From assembly GCA_029258735.1 (NCBI GenBank), contig JAPDKD010000041.1:1-40977 (forward strand): DNA of 40,977 bases, written 5' to 3'. Every line of letters begins with the position of its first letter. Within the stretch, counting starts at the first letter, position 1. A model generated the notes under the pieces. That model worked only from the letters and a program-made list of their open reading frames with translations, made no database searches and had not been told where the DNA came from. Made by a program: the position numbers and the translations under genes. Positions 19,944 through 29,641 of the stretch are shown here, piece after piece. The DNA is from an archaeon. GTDB taxonomy: Archaea; Thermoproteota; Thermoprotei; Thermofilales; JAPDKD01.

Positions 19944-20695
19944 TCTGCCTCCAATACTCCGCCTTCAGTGATAGTGGCGCGGAATTCTCTGCCACAGCAA
20001 AATATTCGGAGGCTCTCTCTTTCTCTAATTGTCCATAGCCTTAATAGAGAAAAGAGTGAAAGATAAGGGTCGCCATAAGATCTATTTTTGTAGCCGTGAG
20101 AAGTAAAGACGAAGACAGACCGATTTTTGAGAGCCCATTCCACGGCCAAGGCAAGTATCGAATACATTATGCTTCGAAGCATGTAGGCTTCTTTCCTATT
20201 TTCGGCGCCGCGAAATAGCCAAGAAAGGCTGTCAACTATTAATAGTTTAGCTTTGCTTCCTCGAAGTACGCGTACCAGCTGTTTCCATTCACGCATCCTT
20301 ACGTAGGTTGTTTTTTCTAGGGCTTGCTGCGGGTCCAGCCCCCTATACTCGGCCATCGCAGCGAGCCTCTCAGGCCTAAACCCGCCCTCCGTATCAACGT
20401 ACACAGCCCCAGAGCCCAGGCCACCCTCCCCAGCAGGAAGCTGAACCATAACAGCAAGCTGATGACAAAGCTGACTCTTACCAGAACCAAAAGCGCCCAC
20501 AAATCCTGTCAAGCTGCCCACTTCTACGCCGCCTCTCATCCCTCGATCGAGGCTTCTTATCCCAGTGGATATTTTTCCTAGATAATTAGGAAAGTTAGAG
20601 CCGTAGACAGATGCATGAAATTTAGGAGACCCTACACCAAATATCCTAGCTAGAGAATCTGGGATTATAATTTCAATGTCATCATTAATACGCAT
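19940..20695 (-). CDS. RadA/RadB-like RecA-superfamily ATPase lacking the N-terminal HhH domain
   Basis: STGIRSLDRGMRGGVEVGSLTGFVGAFGSGKSQLCHQLAVMVQLP (Walker A), VYVDTEGGFRPERL, KLLIVDSLSWLFRG (Walker B). Confidence 0.85.
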   Translation of the reverse strand: MRINDDIEIIIPDSLARIFGVGSPKFHASVYGSNFPNYLGKISTGIRSLDRGMRGGVEVGSLTGFVGAFGSGKSQLCHQLAVMVQLPAGEGGLGSGAVYVDTEGGFRPERLAAMAEYRGLDPQQALEKTTYVRMREWKQLVRVLRGSKAKLLIVDSLSWLFRGAENRKEAYMLRSIMYSILALAVEWALKNRSVFVFTSHGYKNRSYGDPYLSLFSLLRLWTIRERESLRIFCCGREFRATITEGGVLEAD

Positions 20696-20732
20696 TACAG
20701 GTTACACTATTAAAAATTCTAAGATTAAAAGA

Positions 20733-20788
20733 TTATTGTGAAAAAAATAATAGAATAAAAAAAATAAAAAAATTATTTTTTTAAATTT
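20733..20788 (-). terminator. T-rich archaeal transcription terminator downstream of the S-layer-like gene
   Basis: Minus strand just after the stop reads AAAAATTTAAAAAAATAATTTTTTTATTTTTTTTATTCTATTATTTTTTTCAC, with multiple T tracts. Confidence 0.6.
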
Positions 20789-23700
20789 TTACTCTGGTTT
20801 TGCTGGTACTAGTGCTTTCGCTATGCGCTTGCGTCTCCAGACGCTGTACTCGTGGGCTAGTATGAAGAGCACTATGATTAGTATTATGATGAGCAGCAGT
20901 AGTCCGGTGAACTCGCTTATGCTGACCTCCCAGCCAGCTATAGTCATGAATATGTCTAGCTTCAGCTCTACAGTTGCCTCCTTGCCGCCAGTGACGGTTG
21001 CAGAAGCTGAAGCGGTCTTACCGCCCTTCTCGGCAGTCACGCTCCAGCTTCCTTCAACCAGTTCTACGCTGAATACTCCGCTGTCGTCGGTTGCGCCCTT
21101 GATGGTTATTGGTCCGCTCACGGTTACGTCGGCGCCAGCTATGCCCTGGCCGCGGCTTCCTACCACCTTGACTACTAGCTTACCTATCTTTGGTACTACT
21201 AGGTCCATTGACTTAGCTACATCACGCTCTTCGCTGTAGCCTACGCTCATGCCCTTCCAAGTCTTCACGTTAATGGTTATCTTTGCTGGCGTGAAGCTTG
21301 CGCCAGTGCTTGTGCCTAGTAGTACGTACGGTATTGTTATTACGCCCTCCTCGTTTGCAGTGTAGGTGCCTGCAGTGTCTACAGTTTCTACTGCTGCTCC
21401 GCTTACCTCAACTTCTGCGCCAGCCATTGGAGTGCCAAATGGAGTTGATAGCTTGAGGGTTATGTCCTTGGCTACTGCCAGTATTATCTGGCTTGGAGTG
21501 ACTGCTATTTCTGGCATGTCCTGCCTAGCCTTGTGTACTCTTAGGGTCTTGGTCACGACCTCGGTATCTCCTATGTAGACGGTTACGGTGAACGGTCCTA
21601 TCGGGGTCTGTGGCTTGTTCATTGGTGACTCGGGCTGTCTCCAGGTTGCCCAGGCAGGCTCAGTCTTGACTAGGGTGTCGCTATTCATTACCATCTTTAC
21701 GGTTCCGTCGCTAGTTATTGCGCCGTTCTCCAGGGTTGTCATGGTTATTCTATGGTCTGGCCATATTATCTTGACCTTGAGCTTCTGGATCAGCTCAGGC
21801 GGCAGGTCGCTGCCATCCTGGCCGACCAGCCTGAAGGTTCCAGTATAGACGTAGGTCTGCAGCGTGCCTCCTTCTCCAGGAGCGTAGTAGCGCTCACCCC
21901 ATGTTGGGTCTTCCTTGCTGGTGTAAATGTCTGTCCACTTCTCGATTGCACCAGCCTGCTTCAGCAGGTAGCTGTCTAACCAGTAGACGACAACTTCGTA
22001 CTTGGGCGTGCCTATGAAGGTCACGCCGGTCGGCCTCGTGTATATTATGCTGCTGGGCACGTATAGTATTACGCTGCCGTTCTCGAAGGTGAAGGCCATT
22101 GCGCTTGGCAGGTTTATGGCTGCCGGGTTGTCGCCGCTGCTGTCGGTCACGTAGCGCAGCCATGCGGTTACGAGCTGGTTCTTTAGCGGCTGTCCGCTCC
22201 AGTCCTCAACGGTGAACTTGATAGCATCCCATATCATCTCTACACAGTATTCATCACTGTTGTGGTCCTCTGTGAAGTTGATGTAGACGTATAATGCAAA
22301 TTGCTTTAGTACCTTGTCTACGAACTCCTTCGGGGTCATTCCAGCGAGTTCAGCGTACGGCTTGACTAGGTCTTCGTAGTTGTACCATGTCTCGAGCATG
22401 TACTCTATATATGCGACGTCGTTTATTGTAGTGCTTCCAGCGTATGGCACGTCGAACTTGTATGCTACTTCGTCTACTGCGAGTGGCAGCGACGTGCCAT
22501 CTGGCAGGGTTGTGGTTCCGGAGGTTACTGGCTTGAATACTGCTTTGCCGTTCTCATCAGTGTATTCTGGTCCCCATTCAATGCTACCCTCAACGTAGCC
22601 TAACGCGGTGGTGTTTACTGGCTGGTTTGCTAGTGGTATTAGTTCGTCGCGTAGGTCTGGGCCGTATACTTCGACACAGTAGAGGTCCATTGCGAGTGTG
22701 TGTATTACTTTGGCTACTCCGCTCCAGTAGGTTACGTTCCACCAGTCGCCGAGCCAGTAGTCGTTGTCTCCGTAGAACGGTCCTATCCAGTTGCCCTCGT
22801 ATAGCTTGTACCACTCAGCGTAGAATACTCTGTTACCATCATCGTCAGCAGTCCACCATTCAACGAATGGTTCGGTGTAGTTCCAGTTTACTACGTAGCC
22901 AAATATGTGGTGATATATGCTCTTGCCTAGCGAGTTACTTATCCAAACGCAGAACTCATAGTTGTGCGGTGTGTCTGGCACGCTTGGGCTGCTCCATTCA
23001 CTGCCTGCAAGTATGTAAGCATATGGTATGCTTGCTCCGAATTTAATGTCTAAATACTTGAACGGATCGGGTCCAGCCCACAGCGTCTCCGTCCAGTAGC
23101 TTCCATCTCTAGTTGGTAGCCATACTGGTACTCTGATCCTAATTACGCCGTCTCCATCTTCATCTACAGCGTTCCAGGCGTAGCTTGTTACGTTGCCATC
23201 GTTGCTGTTCCTAGCCCAGTAGCTGAACCTGTCGGCTATGTCGGTTAAGTTGACATACATCTTAGCGAAGGAGCTTGCTTCTTTGGCGAAGGTGGTTATG
23301 TTGATTACGTCGTTTCTGATTAGGGTTAGGTTGAGGTGCGGTACTATGTGGTCTCCGGCGTTGCTTAGCGTGTATACTTCTAGTGTCTGCTCCCAGGTTA
23401 TGAATTCTAGCTTGGTGTCGTAGCGCTCGCCTCCGCTTGTCCAGTTCTTGCTTCCGGTGAAGCGGAGTATCGGGTGAGCTATGTCACCATCCTCTTCAGC
23501 CCACGTGTAGTTGAGCTTGCTCCAGCCGGTCAGCGTCCAGGTCTCGTAGGTTGACTCGTTGAAGAATACTACTCCGCTCTCGTATGGCCTGGGTAGGGTT
23601 ATTGAGTAGTTGTATACTAGTACTCCTCCGTCCCATACAACTACGTGGAATCTAGCGCCAGCAACAAACAGGTGTGGATACTTGTCCTTGTCTCCTTCAC

Positions 23701-26650
23701 CGTTTATCCACCTATTAGTCTGGCTGCTGCTCACGACGAACTTTGCCTCCTCGCTTGCAGCTACCATTCCTGGCCTCAGGGCGTTGAAGTCGTCGTCGTA
23801 CTCGCTTGCGGTTGCGTTGATTATTCTAAAGTCTACAGTTATGTTCGGGTAGCAGTAGCATGGTAATTGAGTGCAGTATAGCCACAGCGGCCACTCGTCG
23901 CCGTAGGTTGTGTCGTTGAAGGCGAATATTACCGGGTAGTCTCCTACGTCGGTTTCGAGTGTGGTTAGTATGTTGCCCTCGTGGTCAGTTGCAATAGCTG
24001 TGAAGCTGTAGATCCATGCCGGGAACACGCCGTCAACGACGCATGCAACGTTCTTCTTTAGATAGTCAATTACGCTGTAGTTCATTACGAGTAGGCCGGC
24101 ATCCTGCGGCCTAATGTACGGCGTGTATTCACTTGTCCATGCAGCTAGGAAGACGTCATAGACATGACCTACATCTTCTGCTGGCACCATAGGTATCTTT
24201 TCGAAGACTACTTGTCCTGTGCAGTTGGTGAGCTTAGCGGGCTCCTCCCATGCGAGCTTGCCGTCCTTGTATATCTGTAGCTTTACGCTTATGTTGAGCA
24301 GCATTTCTGGAACGTCCCACTGTGTTATCTGCGGAACAAAGTCGCCGACCGGGAACACGAATACTGGCGCATGCCATATGTTGCCAGTGAGTTCCACGGT
24401 CTTAGTCTCGTTTACTGGGTCTAGGATCATGCCCTTGAAGTATAGGCGCAGAGTGAAGATGCCTCCAGGCACCTTGCCTAGGTTAAGTGTGCCTTCATAG
24501 TCGATGCCGCTTGCAGGAAGTACCACGGTCTTCTCAGTACCCGTAAAGTCGGTGACCTTGTAAGTCAGCAGAGCAAGTATGTCCGGATAGTCGGCTGGTG
24601 TCAGCGGTCTACCGCAAAGGTCTACAAGAAGTACCTTGAGTTCGTAGACTTTCGCGAAGAGAACCTTCTTGGTGGTTGTGCAACTGCCTTCTGGGAACCA
24701 TCTACCTCTGGCAAAGCCCCAACCTGGTCCCCATCTTTTCTCTACTATTGCGGTTAGGTTTACCTGTAGCTCGTTATCGTCGGGTGTTACTTCTACTGCT
24801 GGTGCCTCGCCTGGGAACCCTGTCGCTCCAGCGCTTGGCAGGCTCCAGAATACCCTGAAGGTGTACGTGAAGTTTGTACCTGTTGTCCTTAGCTGGAACG
24901 GAACTGGGAGCAAGCCATCTGGGAATAGTATAGCGTCGCGGTCGACAACTGGTTCTCCGCTTAGAGTACTGCCTCCCTCATATACTTCATATGGAGGCAG
25001 TGCTATATATCCGCCGTCGTCGCTAATGGTGTTTATTGGGTCCATCTGTACTGCCTGTATAATGACGAAAGCGCCGTCCAGTGGCTGCGGGACTGGCTCG
25101 CTATCCTTAAGTATCACCTCGGCTGGCACCTGGCTTGTTATAGCGTAGATTGCGACGAACGTGAAGTTCGGTTCTCCGCTTACCTTAGTTACATCGCTTA
25201 GTGCTGCTGCTATTGGATATCCTAGGTCGTCCTTGAAGTATATTGTTGATGTTGATAGAAGTAGTTGGGTAGTGTTGAAGTTCATTGTAAATATCTGTAT
25301 TCCCAGCTCCTCAACCGTTAGGGTTACATTATCTCCGAAGAGTCTAGTAATGTCGGGTATCCAAAGGAATACTTTGTTCTCAGTGCCCTGGTCGCCCCAT
25401 GGAGCGAAGCCGTGGTCTGGTATGTATCCTGGACTGCTATCGCCTATTGCTTCGCCGCTCCTGATGAGGTAGCGGCCCCACTGGATAAAGCCCTTTACTG
25501 GCGGCCAGTCTCCAATATACTTGGGGTCACCGCATATGTCGTATAGGCTCACGTTGACTAGAAGCGTGTAGGCATGGTCAGCGAAAGTCCAGTTCCAGGC
25601 TCCAGGAAAGACGGGAACGACTGGCGGTTTATAGACCCCGCCTAGGTCCTTAATAGTATCCCACCAGCTGAACATTGCTTTGCCGTCACTAGCTGGGTCG
25701 TTCTGAGCATAGTATGTCAGGTTCCATTCTACTTCCCAGTTAGCAGCTCTATTTGGTGTGTGTATGAGGTCGGTTTCATTTAGGTGTATGTCGTTCCAAG
25801 CATACGTACTAACCTTATAGGTAAATTCTAGTAGTGCATCGCCCACCTTAATGTTTAAGGTTTCTCCTGGATTCTTGTACAGTTTCCAGTATACTTCCTT
25901 TCTTAGCGTGACGTTGTGTAGAGCATCTATGTGGAAGCATCCTTCTAGTCCTGTTGGGGATATTTCTACCCAGGTGTCTGAAATGTTAAATGTTCTCTTT
26001 GCTGTTGCATTTAGCGTGCCATCGCCGACTGCATCTATCTCCCATAGGAGTTCGTCAAGGGTGTCTCCCCAATATACCTTGAAGTGTGCTATGTCTTTTT
26101 CGCCACTTTCCGGTATCTCAAAGTAAAGTGTATAGTTGAAGGTGAAGGGGTCTTGGATGTTCGTTACTGCCGTGAAGTTTAGGCGCCACCAGTGCCAGCT
26201 GGTTACAGTCTCATTATAGTAACTCTCTAGCTGCGATGCCGTGATGCCTGCGGAATTTATATCGTCGCTCCAGTTGAAGAGCATCCATCTATTATATGCT
26301 TTTAGTAGTATTGTAACGTTATAAGTTCCAGCTGTTGGAGCTGTAATCCAGTCTACTACCTTAGTTTTATTTACTAATGTTAACGTATAGTTTCCATCGT
26401 CTGTTGTGGGTCCTTTGTAGTATGCGATTAGACAGTTCTGTGACTCGTTCCATACCATTATAAGTACTTCATCGACTTCTGGGTAGTTAACACTGTTAAT
26501 TGCCAATCCATCGAGGTCTTCTAGTTTTATCCACCATCCATGTACGTGTGGAGATGGGAATGATGTAGCAGCTGCATTTGGTGCTGCGAATATTGCCAGT
26601 GTTGCGAGAGCCAGTAAAGTTGCCACTAATAGGTATTTTCTATTATTCAT
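20789..26650 (-). CDS. Giant secreted/membrane-anchored glycoprotein, probable S-layer protein (1953 aa)
   Basis: Signal peptide (MNNRKYLLVATLLALATLAIFAAPNAAA), Ig/carboxypeptidase-regulatory-like beta repeats near the C-terminus (KLVVKVVGSRGQGIAGADVTVSGPITIKGATDDSGVFSVEL), single C-terminal TM (LLLLIIILIIVLFILAHEY) with basic tail WRRKRIAK, and at least 35 N-X-S/T sequons counted by eye. Confidence 0.8.
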   Translation of the reverse strand: MNNRKYLLVATLLALATLAIFAAPNAAATSFPSPHVHGWWIKLEDLDGLAINSVNYPEVDEVLIMVWNESQNCLIAYYKGPTTDDGNYTLTLVNKTKVVDWITAPTAGTYNVTILLKAYNRWMLFNWSDDINSAGITASQLESYYNETVTSWHWWRLNFTAVTNIQDPFTFNYTLYFEIPESGEKDIAHFKVYWGDTLDELLWEIDAVGDGTLNATAKRTFNISDTWVEISPTGLEGCFHIDALHNVTLRKEVYWKLYKNPGETLNIKVGDALLEFTYKVSTYAWNDIHLNETDLIHTPNRAANWEVEWNLTYYAQNDPASDGKAMFSWWDTIKDLGGVYKPPVVPVFPGAWNWTFADHAYTLLVNVSLYDICGDPKYIGDWPPVKGFIQWGRYLIRSGEAIGDSSPGYIPDHGFAPWGDQGTENKVFLWIPDITRLFGDNVTLTVEELGIQIFTMNFNTTQLLLSTSTIYFKDDLGYPIAAALSDVTKVSGEPNFTFVAIYAITSQVPAEVILKDSEPVPQPLDGAFVIIQAVQMDPINTISDDGGYIALPPYEVYEGGSTLSGEPVVDRDAILFPDGLLPVPFQLRTTGTNFTYTFRVFWSLPSAGATGFPGEAPAVEVTPDDNELQVNLTAIVEKRWGPGWGFARGRWFPEGSCTTTKKVLFAKVYELKVLLVDLCGRPLTPADYPDILALLTYKVTDFTGTEKTVVLPASGIDYEGTLNLGKVPGGIFTLRLYFKGMILDPVNETKTVELTGNIWHAPVFVFPVGDFVPQITQWDVPEMLLNISVKLQIYKDGKLAWEEPAKLTNCTGQVVFEKIPMVPAEDVGHVYDVFLAAWTSEYTPYIRPQDAGLLVMNYSVIDYLKKNVACVVDGVFPAWIYSFTAIATDHEGNILTTLETDVGDYPVIFAFNDTTYGDEWPLWLYCTQLPCYCYPNITVDFRIINATASEYDDDFNALRPGMVAASEEAKFVVSSSQTNRWINGEGDKDKYPHLFVAGARFHVVVWDGGVLVYNYSITLPRPYESGVVFFNESTYETWTLTGWSKLNYTWAEEDGDIAHPILRFTGSKNWTSGGERYDTKLEFITWEQTLEVYTLSNAGDHIVPHLNLTLIRNDVINITTFAKEASSFAKMYVNLTDIADRFSYWARNSNDGNVTSYAWNAVDEDGDGVIRIRVPVWLPTRDGSYWTETLWAGPDPFKYLDIKFGASIPYAYILAGSEWSSPSVPDTPHNYEFCVWISNSLGKSIYHHIFGYVVNWNYTEPFVEWWTADDDGNRVFYAEWYKLYEGNWIGPFYGDNDYWLGDWWNVTYWSGVAKVIHTLAMDLYCVEVYGPDLRDELIPLANQPVNTTALGYVEGSIEWGPEYTDENGKAVFKPVTSGTTTLPDGTSLPLAVDEVAYKFDVPYAGSTTINDVAYIEYMLETWYNYEDLVKPYAELAGMTPKEFVDKVLKQFALYVYINFTEDHNSDEYCVEMIWDAIKFTVEDWSGQPLKNQLVTAWLRYVTDSSGDNPAAINLPSAMAFTFENGSVILYVPSSIIYTRPTGVTFIGTPKYEVVVYWLDSYLLKQAGAIEKWTDIYTSKEDPTWGERYYAPGEGGTLQTYVYTGTFRLVGQDGSDLPPELIQKLKVKIIWPDHRITMTTLENGAITSDGTVKMVMNSDTLVKTEPAWATWRQPESPMNKPQTPIGPFTVTVYIGDTEVVTKTLRVHKARQDMPEIAVTPSQIILAVAKDITLKLSTPFGTPMAGAEVEVSGAAVETVDTAGTYTANEEGVITIPYVLLGTSTGASFTPAKITINVKTWKGMSVGYSEERDVAKSMDLVVPKIGKLVVKVVGSRGQGIAGADVTVSGPITIKGATDDSGVFSVELVEGSWSVTAEKGGKTASASATVTGGKEATVELKLDIFMTIAGWEVSISEFTGLLLLIIILIIVLFILAHEYSVWRRKRIAKALVPAKPE

Positions 26651-26805
26651 ACTTTTTCAACCACCCCATTTCGGGGTTTCGAGGTATGGACGGCGTTAGG
26701 GTTAATAACTGTGTTTTTGCTCTAAAAATTAGAATTGAAAAAAGATTTTCCAAAAATGAACTTTAAGCTTAAAATTTTATGAGAAAACGGTAGGGCGGTT
26801 AAAGA

Positions 26806-27327
26806 ATGAGTGGAGAGCTAGAAGAAGGCGTCTTAGAATATGATAGTGTAGTTGAAGCTTACGACGAACTTTATGGAGAAGAACAGAAATCCAAATACTT
26901 AGTTGCTTTAAACTATGTGGGAGGATTCTTCCGAGTTGTTTTAGATTTAGGGTGTGGAACGGGTCTCTTGTCGAAATATGTTAAGTGTGAGTTTATGGTG
27001 GGCATCGACCCCTCCCTCCTTATGCTGAAGAAGGCGAAGGCTAGGGGGGTAGACGTGGTGCAAGGAGTTGGAGAACAGCTCCCTTTTAGGTCTCAAGCAT
27101 TTGATGCAGTTTTTCTTTTCACAGTTGTCCATGAGGACCTCTCCATAATTAACGAGGCGATACGTGTTTCTAGAAACGTTGTCGTCGTAACGCTCTTGAA
27201 GAAGCTCGAATACATGTTAAATACTATCAGAAGCTATTTGTCAGCCGACTTCAACCGTGTTTCTAAAGTCGAGATAATAAATAGGGATCGTCTAAAAGAC
27301 TTTATATTTATAGCGTGGCTAGAATAG
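26806..27327 (+). CDS. Class I SAM-dependent methyltransferase
   Basis: VVLDLGCGTGLLSKYV, MVGIDPSLLMLKKAKARGVDVVQGVGEQLPFRSQAFDAVFLFTVVHE. Confidence 0.85.
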   Translation: MSGELEEGVLEYDSVVEAYDELYGEEQKSKYLVALNYVGGFFRVVLDLGCGTGLLSKYVKCEFMVGIDPSLLMLKKAKARGVDVVQGVGEQLPFRSQAFDAVFLFTVVHEDLSIINEAIRVSRNVVVVTLLKKLEYMLNTIRSYLSADFNRVSKVEIINRDRLKDFIFIAWLE

Positions 27328-27356
27328 CTATTCTATATGGTAACTAAACCAATAAT

Positions 27357-28118
27357 GTGAAAAATATGCGAGAAAAGAAAGGATGTTTAAAGGAAGGTCT
27401 TGAACAAATAAAAAGTGCAATAATAGAGAAGAGAGTTGTGGTCTTCGCTGCTGACTGCGAGGTTTTCTATGAAGGCCGCGGCATGTCCAGGCTGGGGCGT
27501 GGCGAGCGGCTTATAATGTGCAAGCCTGACGGGGTTGTCTTAATTCATCGCCCAACCGGTTATGAACCTGTCAACTGGCAACCGCCGGGCACAATAATCT
27601 CGGTGAGCATGAAAAAAGATTACGGATTAATGCGGGTGGTTAGACAGCGTCCAAGAGAAGTACTAGAAATAAAAATATACGATGTAAAAGGCGTTGCTGC
27701 ATGGAAGCTTAGAGATACAGCTGTTTTCGTAGAGGGCGGAAGCGAGAGGGATATGCAAGAAGCTGTATTACAAAAGCCCGAGCTAATCGAGCCGGGATTA
27801 AAAATACTAACAACGGAGTACCCGGTTGGCTCGGGCTTTGTAGATGTTCTGGCAGAAGACTCAAAGGGAAGGCTAACAATAATCGAGTTGAAGAGAAAGA
27901 AAGCTTCACTGGAAGCCGTTTTACAGTTAAAGAGATATGTTGAATCAATGAAGAAAATGACTGGCCGCTCTGATGTGCGCGGCGTTCTCGCAGCCCCCTC
28001 GATCTCTCCCGAAGCCTACAAAGCGTTAAGAAGGTTAGACCTTGAATTTAAGGAACTAAAACCTGAGGAATGCTTAAAAATAGTTAAAGCTAATAAGGCA
28101 AATAGACTAGCAGTCTAG
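27357..28118 (+). CDS. nucS: Endonuclease NucS/EndoMS
   Basis: GRGMSRLGRGERLIMCKPDGVVLIHRPTGYEPVNWQPPG and nuclease core GSGFVDVLAEDSKGRLTIIELKRKKA. Confidence 0.93.
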   Translation: MKNMREKKGCLKEGLEQIKSAIIEKRVVVFAADCEVFYEGRGMSRLGRGERLIMCKPDGVVLIHRPTGYEPVNWQPPGTIISVSMKKDYGLMRVVRQRPREVLEIKIYDVKGVAAWKLRDTAVFVEGGSERDMQEAVLQKPELIEPGLKILTTEYPVGSGFVDVLAEDSKGRLTIIELKRKKASLEAVLQLKRYVESMKKMTGRSDVRGVLAAPSISPEAYKALRRLDLEFKELKPEECLKIVKANKANRLAV

Positions 28119-28760
28119 AATTTTCTCAAGCAACTCTTTAAGAGGATGAAGAGTGGGACTTTTGATAACGTAATCCGCTTGTTCCTCTACCCGTCGGTTA
28201 GCGGGGTTAAACGCCACGGAAATTCCAGCAACTCTGAACATTGAAATATCAACCTCGCTGTCTCCTACCGCTATCGTGTTCTCCAGTTCTACGCCCAAGC
28301 TTCGGGCTAGTTGACGCAGCACCTCTCCCTTGTTATTATATTCTACTAGGACCTCTACTCCTCCCGTAAATACACCGTCACGAAAGACCAGCCTATTTGA
28401 AACGCATTCATCGATGCCCAACTTTCTGCAAACATGGTTTGTTACAATGTCTAAGCCAGCGCTTATGGCCGCCGTTTTTATGCCCCTAGCTTTCAGATTG
28501 GATATTAACTCGCTGGCACCGTCTCTAAGCCTTATTCTCGTTACTATCTCCTTCAGCCTTTTCTCGCTAACTCCCTTCCAAAGGCTCGCGTCTAGAAGCG
28601 CCCACTGCTCATAAGTTATTTCTCCCCGTCTATACATCTCCCTATACCTCGAGGCTTCTGCCGTTGTGCCTAAATGCGTGTGAATGAACTGCCATACGCT
28701 ATCTACAGTCGTTAGAACTCCGTCAACGTCGAAAACTACAGCCTCTACTTTACGCATCAA
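28107..28760 (-). CDS. HAD-family phosphatase, phosphoserine-phosphatase-like
   Basis: VVFDVDGVLTTVDSVWQFIHTHLGT, LKARGIKTAAISAGLDIV, AVGDSEVDISMFRVAGISVAFNP. Confidence 0.85.
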   Translation of the reverse strand: MMRKVEAVVFDVDGVLTTVDSVWQFIHTHLGTTAEASRYREMYRRGEITYEQWALLDASLWKGVSEKRLKEIVTRIRLRDGASELISNLKARGIKTAAISAGLDIVTNHVCRKLGIDECVSNRLVFRDGVFTGGVEVLVEYNNKGEVLRQLARSLGVELENTIAVGDSEVDISMFRVAGISVAFNPANRRVEEQADYVIKSPTLHPLKELLEKILDC

Positions 28761-28789
28761 AGAAATATTTTCCGACCAACAATATTAAG

Positions 28790-29512
28790 ATGGTGAGTTC
28801 GACGCTCACAATATTGGCGTCTTCGGACATTCATGCTCCAAAATTTTTACCTCAATTCAGGAAGGCATTGGCAGGCGCTGCAGCGTTAAATCCTGACCTC
28901 TTTATCCTTGCCGGCGATGTCGTCGAGAAGGGGAAAGCGGAGTTCTGCCGCTACGTCAGCGCAGCCATCAAGGAGAGATTTAATGTGGAAATAGTGGGCG
29001 TTTATGGAAACGAGGAGTACGATGAAATCTGGCCCAACCTACAAAACTGCGGCATAAAGTGGCTTAACGATCAACTGCTGCTTCTCAAACTAAAGGACGT
29101 AAAGCTGGCAATCGTCGGCACGAGAGGCGTGTTGGACCGCCCTACACCTTGGCAAGAGAGAAACATACCAAATATAGCCCAAATATACGCACAGCGTCTC
29201 AAAAAATTAGACACAATACTCTCAGAAGCTAGGCGCGCGGCCGACACAGTTATGCTAGTTACCCATTACCCTCCCCTCTGCGACACATTTAAAGGAGAAG
29301 ACACACGTTTCGCCTCGAGAATGGCGTCCAAGCGCCTGCTGAAAATTGTTTTCAAAAACGGAGTAGACATCGTGGTTCACGGGCACCTCCACAAAAGCAA
29401 GGTGCACTTTGACACAAAAAACAGCACAAAAATATACAATGTAGCTCTTCCAGCGGTCGGCAAAATAGTTAAAATAGAAATTCGCAAGCAAGGGCTTTTA
29501 CAGTTTATGTAG
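28790..29512 (+). CDS. Calcineurin-like metallophosphoesterase
   Basis: LASSDIHAPKF, LFILAGDVVEKG, GVYGNEEYDE, LVTHYPPLCD, VVHGHLHKSK. Confidence 0.88.
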   Translation: MVSSTLTILASSDIHAPKFLPQFRKALAGAAALNPDLFILAGDVVEKGKAEFCRYVSAAIKERFNVEIVGVYGNEEYDEIWPNLQNCGIKWLNDQLLLLKLKDVKLAIVGTRGVLDRPTPWQERNIPNIAQIYAQRLKKLDTILSEARRAADTVMLVTHYPPLCDTFKGEDTRFASRMASKRLLKIVFKNGVDIVVHGHLHKSKVHFDTKNSTKIYNVALPAVGKIVKIEIRKQGLLQFM

Positions 29513-29616
29513 GGGTCCGAATTCGAAGGCTTATTCACTTATCTTTTGCGAGCTGCTTCGTCATCCCCTCCTAAAATATTTGCATGGGTGGTTTTCTTTT
29601 TTGCGATAACGCTCTT

Positions 29617-29636
29617 ACCCCTTTTTGAATAGGGGT
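29617..29636 (-). repeat. Short hairpin near the 3' end of the decayed tnpB
   Basis: ACCCCT-TTTTGAAT-AGGGGT, 6-bp stem and 8-nt loop. Confidence 0.5.
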
Positions 29637-29641
29637 TTCCC

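Noticed and set aside
20823-26126. Many + strand ORFs of 60-159 aa (e.g. 24669..25148, 22627..23046)
   Set aside because: All lie antisense within the 1953-codon S-layer-like gene; Ser/Leu-rich shadows without family motifs.
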